A stretch of DNA of 64,000 nt from Micromonospora wenchangensis (GCF_002210435.1 NZ_MZMV01000033.1:1-64000); one strand, 5' to 3'; positions 50,134 to 59,834 are shown, numbered from the stretch's first letter. Notes: generated from the sequence alone by a model not told the origin. Numbers and translations: made by a program.

Positions 50134-52038
50134 ATGGCAGTGGATCGTTCTCGTCCGCACACCCTCGCGCAGTTCGCCCGTCGGGCACGGATGAGCGCCC
50201 AGCGGCTGCGCGTGCTGCAGGGTGAGCGTAGGCTTCCGGACCCGGACGCCGTCGACGCCGACGGGCACCATGTGTGGTTCACCGCCACCATCGACAGGTG
50301 GCTGCGGGCCACTGGCCGGCCGGTGCCCGCAGATGCGGTGTGGCCATTCGGGTGGCCCGACGCGACCGAACCCGCCGAGGTCATCTGGTCCGGTGACATC
50401 ACCCTGCCCCGCGGCCACGCCGCGGCGGTCACGATCTTCGACGCGGCCGGTCAGCCCGTCGTCTACGCCGTCGGTTACACCGGCCAGGACGTCAGCCGCG
50501 ACACCATCGCCGAGGCCGCCATCGCCCAACTGGACCCGGACCGCCGTCCCGGCGCCGTCGTCGTGCAGCCGTTCCTGCTCGATCCCCGACCCGACGGCCC
50601 GCATCCCCATCTCGAGCTGTGGCGGATGCCCGAACAGGCCGAACCGCCGGCGCATGTCGCACCGGACCCGCTGCCCGGTTTCCTGCGCCGCCTGCTGCCG
50701 GCCCGCGCGCCGGCCACCACCACCACGACCACGACGCCGCCGCCGCTGGTCCTGGGTCGGCAGCGCCGGCCGGACGCACCGGAGTACGCCGGTTCCGTGT
50801 GGGCGTCCGAGGCCGCCCGGCTGCTCGGCCGACCCGTGCCCCTGTGGTGGGCGGGCACCGTCACCCCTGAGATCGTGCGCACCGTGCGCCTGTTGGACCA
50901 GCCGAGGCCCCTACCAATCCCCGACACCGTCACCGACTGGCCCGCCGCCATTAGCCGACTCAGCGCCGCGCTCGAGCACAGCCTGCACACCACCCACCCG
51001 CAGGCTTTCGCGCTGCTCGCCCGCGAGACCCGCGCCGTGCATCAGGACGTGGTCGCCACTCTGACCCACCCCACGACCGGGGACGGCTGGTATATCGCTG
51101 CCGCGCCCACGCCGCCGACGTGGCCGGCCGTGGCCGAACAGCGCGCCGCCGTCGCCGCCGGCCGGACCTTCGACCCGGACGCCGCGGGCGCTGAGCTCGC
51201 CCGACTCGCTGAGGTCGAGGCCAACCTGCTGTGGCAGCCCGACGACCCGTACGGCGCGGCGCTGCGCGAGGCAATCCTGATGCTGCGCGGCCAGCTCGCC
51301 GCCACCGACCCCGAGACGGTCTACACCTTCCCCGTCACCTACAGCTGGCCCGACGCCCACGGGTCGATCTGCGAGGAGTACCGCCGCCACCTCACCGCCC
51401 TGGCGCCCGCCGACCGTCACGGCGACCCGACGCACCCCACCCGCCGCCTCGTCCGTCTGCTCACCGAGGACGCCACCGACACCGTCATCGCCCGCCACCA
51501 GCTGCTCGACCGGGCCCGCCGGCGTCTGATCGGCCTCTACCGCGACCCCGACGGTCGTCTCGTGGCGCACCTGGCCTCCGGCGCCGCCGAAATCGCCGAC
51601 GAGCTGCTGATCGAGTGGCCGACGAGCATGCCCCCGGACGGATGGACCGCGCAGACCGTCATCGCCGCGGACAAGACCTACTCGGCGACCGGGCTGTTCG
51701 CCCTCACACCCGGTCCCGACGGTGCGCTACTACCTCCGCAACCCGTGCCGAATCCCGGCGACGAACCACGGTTCACCTTCGGCTACGACGGCAACTCCCC
51801 GGCCGCCCTCTATCAGGCCCTAGTGCGGTGCGCGCTGCGCGAGTGGGACGCCGCAGCCCAGGAAAGCTGGGTGCAGCAACTGTCCGCCCGGCCGCAGGAC
51901 ACCCGCCACCCGCACAGCCGGCTCTGGCAGCAGATCACGACCAGCCAGAACGCGCTGCGCCTGTCGTGGGCCGACGTCCAGCAGTGGGCCCACGAGGATC
52001 AGCAGGCCCTGCTCCAGCACCGTCGATCACCTCGGTGA
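50134..52038 (+). CDS. 634-residue orphan with DNA-binding-like N-terminus
   Basis: I do not recognise this family. Residues 8-65 (TLAQFARRARMSAQRLRVLQGERRLPDPDAVDADGHHVWFTATIDRWLR) look like a MerR/excisionase-like winged helix that reads a short site. A linker with seven consecutive threonines and then prolines lies near residue 195. The remaining 430 residues are alpha/beta with no catalytic motif I can name. ATG 50134 follows GGAAGGTG. It is divergent from the transposition operon and followed by the LexA-like gene, so it may be a regulator or an effector of the accessory island. Confidence 0.7.
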   Translation: MAVDRSRPHTLAQFARRARMSAQRLRVLQGERRLPDPDAVDADGHHVWFTATIDRWLRATGRPVPADAVWPFGWPDATEPAEVIWSGDITLPRGHAAAVTIFDAAGQPVVYAVGYTGQDVSRDTIAEAAIAQLDPDRRPGAVVVQPFLLDPRPDGPHPHLELWRMPEQAEPPAHVAPDPLPGFLRRLLPARAPATTTTTTTPPPLVLGRQRRPDAPEYAGSVWASEAARLLGRPVPLWWAGTVTPEIVRTVRLLDQPRPLPIPDTVTDWPAAISRLSAALEHSLHTTHPQAFALLARETRAVHQDVVATLTHPTTGDGWYIAAAPTPPTWPAVAEQRAAVAAGRTFDPDAAGAELARLAEVEANLLWQPDDPYGAALREAILMLRGQLAATDPETVYTFPVTYSWPDAHGSICEEYRRHLTALAPADRHGDPTHPTRRLVRLLTEDATDTVIARHQLLDRARRRLIGLYRDPDGRLVAHLASGAAEIADELLIEWPTSMPPDGWTAQTVIAADKTYSATGLFALTPGPDGALLPPQPVPNPGDEPRFTFGYDGNSPAALYQALVRCALREWDAAAQESWVQQLSARPQDTRHPHSRLWQQITTSQNALRLSWADVQQWAHEDQQALLQHRRSPR

Positions 52039-52561
52039 CGTCACGGCCCCGGACCTCCCGAGATCGAGGCCGCCCGCCCAGCCCCTTCGGCACCGCACAC
52101 GCCGCACAGGGGCTGCCCCGGTCGGCGAGACCATCAGCGCCGTCCGGGCAACCCCCGGACGGTGACGTCGTGCGCTGGCGCGCCGTGACAGGGCCCCCGC
52201 GTCGTGGTCCGCAGGGCTCGCCCGATCGCGGAGGCGCCGACCGGGCGGGCGTCCTCGGCGCCGACGCGGACACCGGGTCAAGGCTGCTCAGGGACGAAGG
52301 TCGCGACACGTGCACCGCATCGCTCGGTGCGCAACAGCGAACCGGCCCTGATCGCCTCGATGGCAACGCCGAGTCCTCGCCGTTACGACAACGCAGACAA
52401 CCGCGCGGGCCGACGCCCACCCGCGAAGGGCCGCAAGGTAGGCAGCAACGCACCTGCCACCCGCCCCGCCGGCGGTCGTGTCAGAGTGGCGCCACATCCG
52501 AACCTACGCGACCCGCCGACGATTAGTACACGTGATCGAACGCGCAGGGTATGGTGCGGGC
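52039..52561. other. Gene-free region before the LexA-like gene
   Basis: These 523 bp contain only frames with random composition. At the right end are the -10 box TATGGT (52550-52555) and a lone TCGAAC half-site (52535-52540), half of the actinobacterial SOS box; the second half is missing. Confidence 0.5.
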
Positions 52562-53188
52562 ATGACCTCGTCGGATGGTGCTGAGCTCAGTGACCGACAG
52601 CGGCAGATCCTGGCGATGATCCGCGAATGGGTCGGGCGTCACGGCTACCCACCGTCGGTGCGGGAGATCGGCGCCGCTGTCGGGCTCGGGTCTCCGTCCT
52701 CGGTGGCGTACCATCTGAGGGTTCTGCAGAGCCACGGCCTCGTGCGCCGGGCCGCCCACGGGGCTCGTGCCGTCGACGCCCGCCCGCGCCACGACCGCGT
52801 CGCTCAGCCCCGTCGCGGCGTCCGGGTCCCGCTGCTCGGCGCCATCGCCGCCGGCGTGCCCATCCTGGCCGAAGAGCACGTGGAGGAGATGCTGACGCTG
52901 CCGGCCGCGCTCGTCGGCCGCGGAACGCTGTTCGCCCTGCACGTGCGGGGCGAGTCGATGATCGAAGCTGGCATCTCCGACGCTGATGTCATCGTGGTGC
53001 GGCAGCAGGCTGTGGCCGACAACGGCGACATCGTGGCCGCGTTGATCGACGACGAGGCCACCGTCAAGGTCTACCGGGTTCGCGACGGTGTCGTCGAGCT
53101 GGTGCCCCGCAATCCGCTGTTCCCCGTCATCCCCGGTGACCAGGCGCGGATTCTCGGCAAGGTGGTCTGCGTGCTGCGCCGAAGCTGA
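52562..53188 (+). CDS. LexA-like self-cleaving repressor (second LexA type)
   Basis: A 208-residue protein with full LexA anatomy: winged helix-turn-helix (LSDRQRQILAMIREWVGRHGYPPSVREIGAAVGLGSPSSVAYHL, 9-52), the cleavage site A97-G98 in LLGAIAAGVP, serine S132 in RGESMIEAG and lysine K169 in EATVKVYRV. It should be cleaved when RecA filaments form after DNA damage. Because it lies in an accessory region and lacks a complete SOS box, it is probably an element-borne copy and not the host lexA, perhaps holding the neighbouring genes silent. The start is leaderless: TATGGT, six bases, ATG. Confidence 0.88.
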   Translation: MTSSDGAELSDRQRQILAMIREWVGRHGYPPSVREIGAAVGLGSPSSVAYHLRVLQSHGLVRRAAHGARAVDARPRHDRVAQPRRGVRVPLLGAIAAGVPILAEEHVEEMLTLPAALVGRGTLFALHVRGESMIEAGISDADVIVVRQQAVADNGDIVAALIDDEATVKVYRVRDGVVELVPRNPLFPVIPGDQARILGKVVCVLRRS

Positions 53189-53737
53189 CCCTGGGCACAC
53201 GCCGGTCTCACCGACAGGCGGCAGGACGTATCAGCGCCCCGGGCGGTCCCGCATGGCCGTGAGTCGCCGGGGTGACAGCGCCGCGCTCGGTGGCCCGCCG
53301 GCGGTGGCAGGGGTGATCAGGGGTTGACGACCGGGCGAGACGCCCGCCCGCGCGACGTGGACGTGGGCTGAGACCGACCTCGTTCCCGCCAAATCGGTGC
53401 AGGTCGCCTGCGGCGCGGGCACGGACCGTCGTCGACCTCGGGTCCTTCCGCCTAGAGCGGATCTGCGGCGCCGGGGGGACCGCACGGTTCATCCCGGTCG
53501 GGGGGAGAGAGATGCCGGCCGTCAAAGGCACCGACACCATCAGAGACGCCGCCGTTGCCTTCGACACTTACCCAGTCCACCTTGGCGCATCTCGAAACCC
53601 GCTGTAGCCGCCGCGGCAGCAGCGAGGCGGCTGCCGAACGCGGCGGGCGGCACCGCCGGCACGGCGACGAGGGGTTGACCGACGGCCCTGCTCCGACCCA
53701 GGGCCGGCGGGTCAACACGGTGCGCGTTGTGCTGGCG
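53189..53737. other. Gene-free region after the LexA-like gene
   Basis: No gene with natural composition is seen in these 549 bp between convergent genes. I found no strong repeat or hairpin. Confidence 0.45.
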
Positions 53738-54607
53738 TCAGGCCCGGCGCCGCTGCTCGGCCAACCGAGCCAGCATGCCCGCGGTGCCGGCGATCAAAGC
53801 CGTCGCCTCCGCGCGGCTGTACTCGAACTGGCGGCCCAACTCGCCGCGATGCGCCGCACCGGACTGCGCGGCGAACAGCGCCTCGGCGATGAACGCGAAC
53901 CGCTCGGCCACCGTCCGCTTCTCCTCGACGCGGGGGGTGGGGTCGGCCGCCTCCCGCCTGCGGACCGCCTTGACGGTCGCGAGGGTCTTCTCGGACTTGC
54001 GGACAAGCTCCAGCGCCCGGCGCGCGGCGATCAGCGCCGGTTTGATCTCGTTGTTGTGCAGAAGCGTCCGTGCCTCCCGCAGGTCCTGCCACGCGAGGCT
54101 GTAGTCGGCGCCGGCGACCATCGGCACCAACACCTCGATGAAGGCGCCAGCATCGACGCGCTGCACCTGCGTGGACCACTCGCCGGCGCCGACGTGGAAG
54201 CTGCCGCTGCCATGGCGCATCATCAGCTTGGGGGTCAGGCCCTCCACGGACGCGACAGTGATGGCAATGTGGAACCACAGCTCGTCACCGCGACGCAGCT
54301 CCTCGATGACGCGCAGCTGCTCATCACTGACGAAACCGGCCATCTCGAACGCGCCGGACCGCACGGCGGGACTGATCGGGTGGCTCCCGTGCAGCGGACC
54401 CAACAGCCGCAGCTCCTGCCCCGGCCGGCGGCACACGTACAGCAGCCCCGACACCTGAAACGGGGAGGCGTCCGGGGCGTCCGCTTGGCGGCTGACCTGG
54501 CACCGCATGCTCAGGTGCGCGCCTGCGACGGCGGGATACAGGCTGAGCAGGGTGCGGTCGGGCTCGATGTACAGCCGATCGTCATTGCCGAGCTCGATGG
54601 TCAGCAT
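53738..54607 (-). CDS. Hypothetical protein of the defence-like island
   Basis: A 289-residue protein of unknown family. The first half is beta-rich (LTIELGNDDRLYIEPDRTLLSLYPAVAGAHLSMRCQVSRQ, LLYVCRRPGQELRLLGPLHGSHPI, ELWFHIAITVASVEGLTPKLM), like a binding or sensor domain. The second half is helical and charged (ALIAARRALELVRKSEKTLATVKAVRRREAADPTPRVEEKRTVAERFAFIAEALF). No catalytic residues stand out. The ATG at 54607 has GGAGAC-like bases upstream. It may be a sensor partner for the neighbouring nuclease-like genes; this is only suggested by position. Confidence 0.65.
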   Translation of the reverse strand: MLTIELGNDDRLYIEPDRTLLSLYPAVAGAHLSMRCQVSRQADAPDASPFQVSGLLYVCRRPGQELRLLGPLHGSHPISPAVRSGAFEMAGFVSDEQLRVIEELRRGDELWFHIAITVASVEGLTPKLMMRHGSGSFHVGAGEWSTQVQRVDAGAFIEVLVPMVAGADYSLAWQDLREARTLLHNNEIKPALIAARRALELVRKSEKTLATVKAVRRREAADPTPRVEEKRTVAERFAFIAEALFAAQSGAAHRGELGRQFEYSRAEATALIAGTAGMLARLAEQRRRA

Positions 54608-54928
54608 GAGGTCTCCGTCGGTGGGGTGGGCAGGTCGGGTGGCTCGTGCACCCTACGGCCGCCGGCCGACACCTGGGTGGGCCCCATCGCCCTTCTCGTC
54701 CGCCCGCAGTGGCGGACCCGGCCTGAGCGCTCACGGTGCCGTCTCGGGCTCGTCATGGCAGCCTGTCTGACAGCGTGGGGACTGCGTCACCTCGTCCGGC
54801 ACGACCACACCATCCCTGTCCCCCTGACGTTCCGCTGTCGACGCGAGCGCTAACCAGACACCGGCACCGTGGCGCAGGTCACACGTGGGCACTGATAGAG
54901 CACAGTGCGGTTGCGCTGGCCGGCGTGC
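54608..54928. other. Gene-free spacer
   Basis: The 321 bp between two minus-strand genes contain no supportable gene and no obvious repeat; promoter elements for the 54607 gene must lie here. Confidence 0.45.
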
Positions 54929-56602
54929 TCAGCCTGGTTGCGCAGGCAGCGACGTGACTAATGGCGTCGCACCGTCACACGCAGCGAATCGTGCGATGAC
55001 CGAGGTGCCAGCGCGGGCCGCATCCTCGATATCAGCTCGATTCTGCACCGCGACGCGAGGGAGTCGGATCTCCACGGGGCCGAGGTCCAGCTGCAGTCCG
55101 GCGCTGCTGATCACCAGGCGGGGATGTGTGAGCACAAGCTCGCCGGGCTCGCTGGACCAGAGCCGGTGTGTCATGAAGGCGTTCACGCCGTCGGCGGCCA
55201 CATGGAAGTCGATGACCGCGTCCGGCCAGCTACCTTGACCCGTCGACAGAACCGCCCAGGCCATCGTGAGCGCCGAAACGTCCGATTCGGTGAGATCATC
55301 CGGTACCGGCTCCGACAACCCGAGGTGTTCCTGCAGGTCGTCGAGCAGCAGAACGAGGTCGGCGTCTTCGGCTAGGTCGGCCGTCATGGCGGTCGGCAGT
55401 CTCGCTACGCGCTGCCGGCCGAGCCAGACATACAGCGACGCCCCGTCGCCGACACATGCCTTGATCAGCTCGGCCATCGGGCGCAACGTCGAGGGCAGAT
55501 GTCCGATCGGACTGGCCCAGCTCAGCTTCAACTGCCCGACCAGAGCCTGCCAGCCGTCCTCGGCCTCTTCGGCGGGTGGCATCTCGTAGGTCATCTGCAG
55601 CTGAGCTGTCACCGTCCGGGACACGTCGGTGCCAACAATCGTCGCGCCCATGCTGCCGGCAAGGCGTGTGGTGAAGCTGATCGGAAGGCGGCTCACCTGG
55701 TTGCCGTCGCAGTCCTCGGCAACCAGGTGCAACAGCACCGGCGTCGTCAGCTCGGCCTGCGGTGAGCTGAATTGCACCGTCCCGGGCCCGGAGCTGGGCG
55801 GAAACACCTCCCGCAGGTCCTCCGGTAGCACCATCGTCACGTCTTCAACGAAGCGCTGCTCGACGGTCGCCGCGCCTCCGAAGGCAAGCGCGTCACGCCA
55901 CCTCTGCACAACGGTGGCGGCTTCGGCATCATCGGCTGGGAACGCGAACCTGCCGCGCACGCTGACGGTCGCGTCGGTGCCGGGGCGGGGCCTGATCTCA
56001 ACCTTCTGATAATTCTCGCCAGCCGAGATCGTCCAGTCCCACCGCCGAGGCGCCATCTCTGTGGCCCGGGCGTGCAGAGTTCGTTGTCGGTGGAACAAGT
56101 CAGGCACCCCGCCGACCATTCCGGCCTGCTCCAGATTGAGCTCGGCCAGACGTTGGCTGACGTAGTACTCGTCACCTTCGAGGAAGCGGCGCAGTCCCTC
56201 GTCCTGGCGGAACTGCTCGTCGAGCCAGTCGGTGCACCGCCGGTCCAGCGTGACGTCCGGGTACTGCGCTTCCAGGCTCTCCCACCACACGATCTCCGCT
56301 GGCGAGAACTCAAGTGGAATGATCAGGACCCACTCCGACGGCGAGTGTTCCTTGACGGCCATCGCCAGCGACTTCTTGACCTGCGAGCGCCGCGAACCGG
56401 TCAGCCGGCCGGTGAAAGACTTCACCTCGTACACCCGCATGCCATCGCCTGAGACGAAGCGGGTGGGGACGTAGCTGTCGCGACCACCGTCGCCCCCGGC
56501 GCCATCGACGCCCTGGGCTCGCGGATCGGTCTTCTTGATGAGCATCTTCATCGCGCGCTCAAACCGCGCCGGATCCCGCGCAGCGGACGTCCAGTTGATC
56601 AC
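54929..56602 (-). CDS. Restriction-endonuclease-fold (Mrr-like) fusion protein
   Basis: A 557-residue protein. The first 100 residues are a PD-(D/E)xK nuclease: FERAMKMLIKKTDPRAQGVDGAGGDGGRDSYVP, with the acidic residue D42, then VYEVKSFTGR with E59 and K61, and an SQVKKSL helix with Q74. The long remainder (about 150-557) has beta-sandwich character and no family I know. Nuclease plus large sensor-like region suggests an anti-phage effector that acts alone or with its neighbours. The start is GTG 56602 with GAGGTG about eight bases upstream. It is divergent from the HEPN gene with 428 bp between. Confidence 0.72.
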   Translation of the reverse strand: MINWTSAARDPARFERAMKMLIKKTDPRAQGVDGAGGDGGRDSYVPTRFVSGDGMRVYEVKSFTGRLTGSRRSQVKKSLAMAVKEHSPSEWVLIIPLEFSPAEIVWWESLEAQYPDVTLDRRCTDWLDEQFRQDEGLRRFLEGDEYYVSQRLAELNLEQAGMVGGVPDLFHRQRTLHARATEMAPRRWDWTISAGENYQKVEIRPRPGTDATVSVRGRFAFPADDAEAATVVQRWRDALAFGGAATVEQRFVEDVTMVLPEDLREVFPPSSGPGTVQFSSPQAELTTPVLLHLVAEDCDGNQVSRLPISFTTRLAGSMGATIVGTDVSRTVTAQLQMTYEMPPAEEAEDGWQALVGQLKLSWASPIGHLPSTLRPMAELIKACVGDGASLYVWLGRQRVARLPTAMTADLAEDADLVLLLDDLQEHLGLSEPVPDDLTESDVSALTMAWAVLSTGQGSWPDAVIDFHVAADGVNAFMTHRLWSSEPGELVLTHPRLVISSAGLQLDLGPVEIRLPRVAVQNRADIEDAARAGTSVIARFAACDGATPLVTSLPAQPG

Positions 56603-57030
56603 GAAAACACCTCACACGTCATCCGGCTGTCACCGTAGCCCGACGCCTACGCGAGCACCGCGACGACACCCGCCCCAAGGATGTGGGTCCGCAGTGCGAG
56701 CCAGGACGGACAGCGTCGCAGGGCACGGATCAGATCCCCCGCAGCAGCCCCGAGGGACGACCCGTGTCCGGTTGGTACGCCTGGCTACCGGTCATCACGG
56801 CGCTCACAGAAATCCGGCGCAGGTTAGGGCCGTGTTGCAGACGGCAGGCCGGGTTTTAGCCCCAGGTGCTGGGCGCATCCGCACGGGGGTGTGCAGCGGT
56901 GAGGCCGCACCCAGACCAGCGGTGCCGGCGTCATCCTGGATATGGTGAGTCGTTGCCAGCTGACCTTGAGGGGCTGGCTCGTGGGCCCGGTCGACGTGGA
57001 GTCCACGGAGCGAACCGCTGGAGGGAACAG
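56603..57030. other. Gene-free divergent region
   Basis: These 428 bp between divergent genes must carry promoters for both. I see no strong repeat; a frame on the plus strand is open upstream of 57031 but its composition is not protein-like. Confidence 0.45.
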
Positions 57031-58392
57031 GTGGCCGACCTCGACACTCTCGTACATCAGGTGTGGAGCCCGGAAGTCCGCCCCTTGGCCGAGGAAGCCC
57101 TGCGTTGCTACAACGCCGGGGCGTTCAGGGCCAGCATCGCTGCCACCTGGGCAGCCATCACTGCGGACATCATCACCAAGGTTGCTCGTCTCGCCGATGA
57201 AGGCGACACCCTCGTTGCCGACTTTCACAAGAAGATCACCGACGCGCAGGAGAAGGGCCTCACGTCCGAAGGCGTCCGGGCAATGCAGTCCATCGAACGT
57301 GAGCTGCTGGCCAAGGCCGTCGAGTTCGAGCTGATCGACTCGGTCGACTGCCGCGAACTCGAGCGGATCCAGCAAGACCGGAACCTGTGCGTCCACCCGT
57401 CGCTGCGCGCGCACGGCGGTGCGTACACGCCGTTGCCGGAAGTCGCCCGCGGGCACCTTGCCGTCGCCATGACGATCCTTCTGGCTAGCCCACCGACGCA
57501 GGCCAGCAGGGCATTGAAGGAGTTCTGCGACCACATCTGCGACCCGTTCTTCCAGCCAGCGCTGCCGCACATCCAGGTTACCTACTTCGACCGGGTTCGA
57601 GCCGCTGGCCGGCGCAGCAACGTGCAGGTCGCTGCGAAAGCGGCCCTGCTCGAGACCGACCCAGCCGGCAAGATGCCGCCACCTGAGCACGCCGACCGGA
57701 TGGCAATCGCGCTGGAGGCCTTCGCCGGCCGCGACCGCGACCTCGTCCGGCAAACTTTCGCCGGATTGAGCGAACGGTTCCAACGCATCGACGGTCTGAT
57801 CCAGCGCCGGGTTCTCATCCGGCTCTGCGACACCGACTACTTCTGGGAGGCGGTGAACCCGGCGCTCGCTGGCCGGCTTGAGAGCCTGGCGGTGCCGCCT
57901 GCACCGTTCAGTTCAGCAGGCCCACTTCCGACCGACTACGCATACAGCCTCGCCATCGTACGTAGCCCCTACGTCCGCGAGCGGATGCCGAAAGTCGAGA
58001 AGTCCGTGGCGGAGCTCCCCATGCATCACAAGATGCAGATCATCGCCATCCACCCCGACCGGTACTTCGTACCGATGACCATCCAGTTCCTGCACGACGC
58101 TGGCAGCTGGGTCATGGGTGGGCAGACCGGCCAACTGTTCGTACAGCACGCCACGTTCCTCACCATGGAGACGCTGAAGGCCGGGCTGACGGAATGGGCA
58201 GAGAATCACGAGTGCCGAACGGCGAACCCAATGCCGGAACTCGCTGTCCGCCTGTACCAGCTCACCGCCCACCTTGGCCCGGAACGCAACCGTCTCTTCC
58301 GGGACTTCGTCACCGTAGTCCAAGCTCACGAAGAGCCGGGGAGCTTCTACACCTATCCCGCCCTGATCGCGGCCTTGGACGCCGCGGCCTGA
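57031..58392 (+). CDS. HEPN-motif protein with unknown C-terminal domain
   Basis: A 453-residue protein. The N-terminal helical domain (1-150) has the HEPN pattern: a first helix pair with EEALRCYNAGAFRASIAATWAAI and the RNase-type motif R117-N118-x3-H122 in DRNLCVHPSL. HEPN domains with this motif are usually RNases in toxin and abortive-infection systems. The C-terminal 250 residues (for instance LPMHHKMQIIAIHPDRYFVPM) are unknown and may sense infection. GTG 57031 is preceded by GGAGGG at good distance. It stands between two nuclease-like genes of opposite orientation. Confidence 0.72.
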   Translation: MADLDTLVHQVWSPEVRPLAEEALRCYNAGAFRASIAATWAAITADIITKVARLADEGDTLVADFHKKITDAQEKGLTSEGVRAMQSIERELLAKAVEFELIDSVDCRELERIQQDRNLCVHPSLRAHGGAYTPLPEVARGHLAVAMTILLASPPTQASRALKEFCDHICDPFFQPALPHIQVTYFDRVRAAGRRSNVQVAAKAALLETDPAGKMPPPEHADRMAIALEAFAGRDRDLVRQTFAGLSERFQRIDGLIQRRVLIRLCDTDYFWEAVNPALAGRLESLAVPPAPFSSAGPLPTDYAYSLAIVRSPYVRERMPKVEKSVAELPMHHKMQIIAIHPDRYFVPMTIQFLHDAGSWVMGGQTGQLFVQHATFLTMETLKAGLTEWAENHECRTANPMPELAVRLYQLTAHLGPERNRLFRDFVTVVQAHEEPGSFYTYPALIAALDAAA

Positions 58393-58522
58393 CTGTGCAA
58401 CGCCGGTTGCCGAAGGCGACCGGGTAGGCACGGTCACCAGCGTTACCCGCCGACGGTGAGGCTCGCGGCTCCGGCTCTCGCATGTATGGAGGTGGACCTT
58501 GCGACGGCGACGCCCTTGGTCG

Positions 58523-59821
58523 CTAGAGGGAGGCTTCCTCGAGGTAGCCGTGGCTGGCGAGGATGCGACCAAAGAAGGCCCGCATCACGGTCCGGGCCTG
58601 CTGTACGTCGCGGAACTCGTGGCCCCCGAACCGGTAGACCTCGTAGCCGTCCAAGCGGAGCGCCCGGTCCTCGCGCATCATCTCCGCATATAGCCGCGGG
58701 CTCGCCCGATCGCCTTCGGCATAGTGCTGCTTCCCATCGATCTCGATCACGAGCCGGCGGCGCCCGCGCAGCAGCATCAGAAATTCCATACGTTGGCGCG
58801 GCAACGGTCCTGGGGCGCGACGGTATTGGCGGCTGTAAGGGTCGTAGTGCAGATAGACCTGCGGGACCAGCGCTGGCAGTTGGAAGCCGTACTGCTTGAG
58901 TAACTCTGTGTAAGCCAGGAACATCTGTCGTTCCGGACCGGGCTCCACCGACGCCGGGCGGCCAGCATCAAGCGACCGAAGAAGACGGGCATGCAACTGG
59001 TTCGCGGCGGCACGCTCGCTCCCAGCCGCAGGCGCATGAGTCTCAGGCCACCAGGCGACGACTTCTGCCCAGGTGAGCCCAGCCTCACTGAGAGGCCGGT
59101 CGAACACCAGGCAGAAGTCCTCGTTCTTGACGATCTCGATGGTGTTACTGACCGCGTCGGCGAGCACCAGCTCCGGTTTCGGACCCTCAGAGGCGAAAAT
59201 TAAATTCCGGAAGGGGGTGCGCACCCCACCTCGGCGAGCTCCGAGCACTTGCAATAGTCCCCACAACTCTGGAAGGTAGTGCTCCTCCACCACCCGGCCG
59301 CCGAGATCGAGCAACTGATCCTCGCTGTAGCCCTGGATCCGACTGCGGACGTAACTGCGCTTGCTCGCGTGGGCCTCATCGACATCACCATCAGCGAGCC
59401 CGAAGGCCCGGCAAACCTCCGGGAGGTCGTACGACTTGACGTCGTACAGCGCCTCAGCAATCGCGTCGCGCAACTGCATAGCGCTGGTCCCGGTGCTGCC
59501 CAGCGGGGCACGGGTGAACGGGTCTGCCAGTAGTGGCGCCACGGTGACATGGTGGCCGGTGCTGGAGTCCCAGCTCTTGAGCTCGTTCATCTGCCCGGCG
59601 ATCGCCCCCAGGTCTGCCGGGCGAAACAGGTCCAGGAAGATCGGTCGTACCAACAGCACCACTTGAACCGGGTCCCACGGCTCTCCGTCGCCGAGTTCCG
59701 CGGCCGGCGCGAGCGATAGCAGCCGCGCTGCGCGCTGGTTGCCCGTGCGCAGCAGCAGTTCCGACAGGGTGGTCCGCTGCTGACTCCAGAACCGGTCGGA
59801 GGCGGGTCCGGCGATTGACAT
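58523..59821 (-). CDS. Putative defence nuclease with shared C-terminal core (paralogue A)
   Basis: A 432-residue protein. The C-terminus is a PD-(D/E)xK/DUF559-like nuclease: RQRMEFLMLLRGRRRLVIEIDGKQHY with E346, E360 and D362, K364 and H366, then YAEMMREDRALRLDGYEVYRFGG. A middle module (about 200-260: FRNLIFASEGPKPELVLADAVSN, CLVFDRPLSEAGLTWAEVVAWW) is shared with the 60043 protein. The N-terminal 200 residues are its own, with a helical segment AEALYDVKSYDLPEVCRAFGLADGD. ATG 59821 is seven bases after TACAGT (leaderless). The layout suggests a single-chain sensor-nuclease. Confidence 0.72.
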   Translation of the reverse strand: MSIAGPASDRFWSQQRTTLSELLLRTGNQRAARLLSLAPAAELGDGEPWDPVQVVLLVRPIFLDLFRPADLGAIAGQMNELKSWDSSTGHHVTVAPLLADPFTRAPLGSTGTSAMQLRDAIAEALYDVKSYDLPEVCRAFGLADGDVDEAHASKRSYVRSRIQGYSEDQLLDLGGRVVEEHYLPELWGLLQVLGARRGGVRTPFRNLIFASEGPKPELVLADAVSNTIEIVKNEDFCLVFDRPLSEAGLTWAEVVAWWPETHAPAAGSERAAANQLHARLLRSLDAGRPASVEPGPERQMFLAYTELLKQYGFQLPALVPQVYLHYDPYSRQYRRAPGPLPRQRMEFLMLLRGRRRLVIEIDGKQHYAEGDRASPRLYAEMMREDRALRLDGYEVYRFGGHEFRDVQQARTVMRAFFGRILASHGYLEEASL

Positions 59822-59828
59822 GGCTGTC

Positions 59829-59834
59829 ACTGTA
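59829..59834 (-). promoter_or_regulatory. -10 box TACAGT of paralogue A
   Basis: TACAGT on the minus strand is followed by seven bases and the ATG at 59821; no ribosome-binding site is present. Confidence 0.4.

Noticed and set aside
52535..52540. SOS box for the LexA-like gene
   Set aside because: Only the TCGAAC half is present; the GTTCGA half is not found at the right distance.
52204..52584. Small gene of 126 codons before the LexA-like gene
   Set aside because: Random composition, no ribosome-binding site, and it overlaps the LexA promoter and start.
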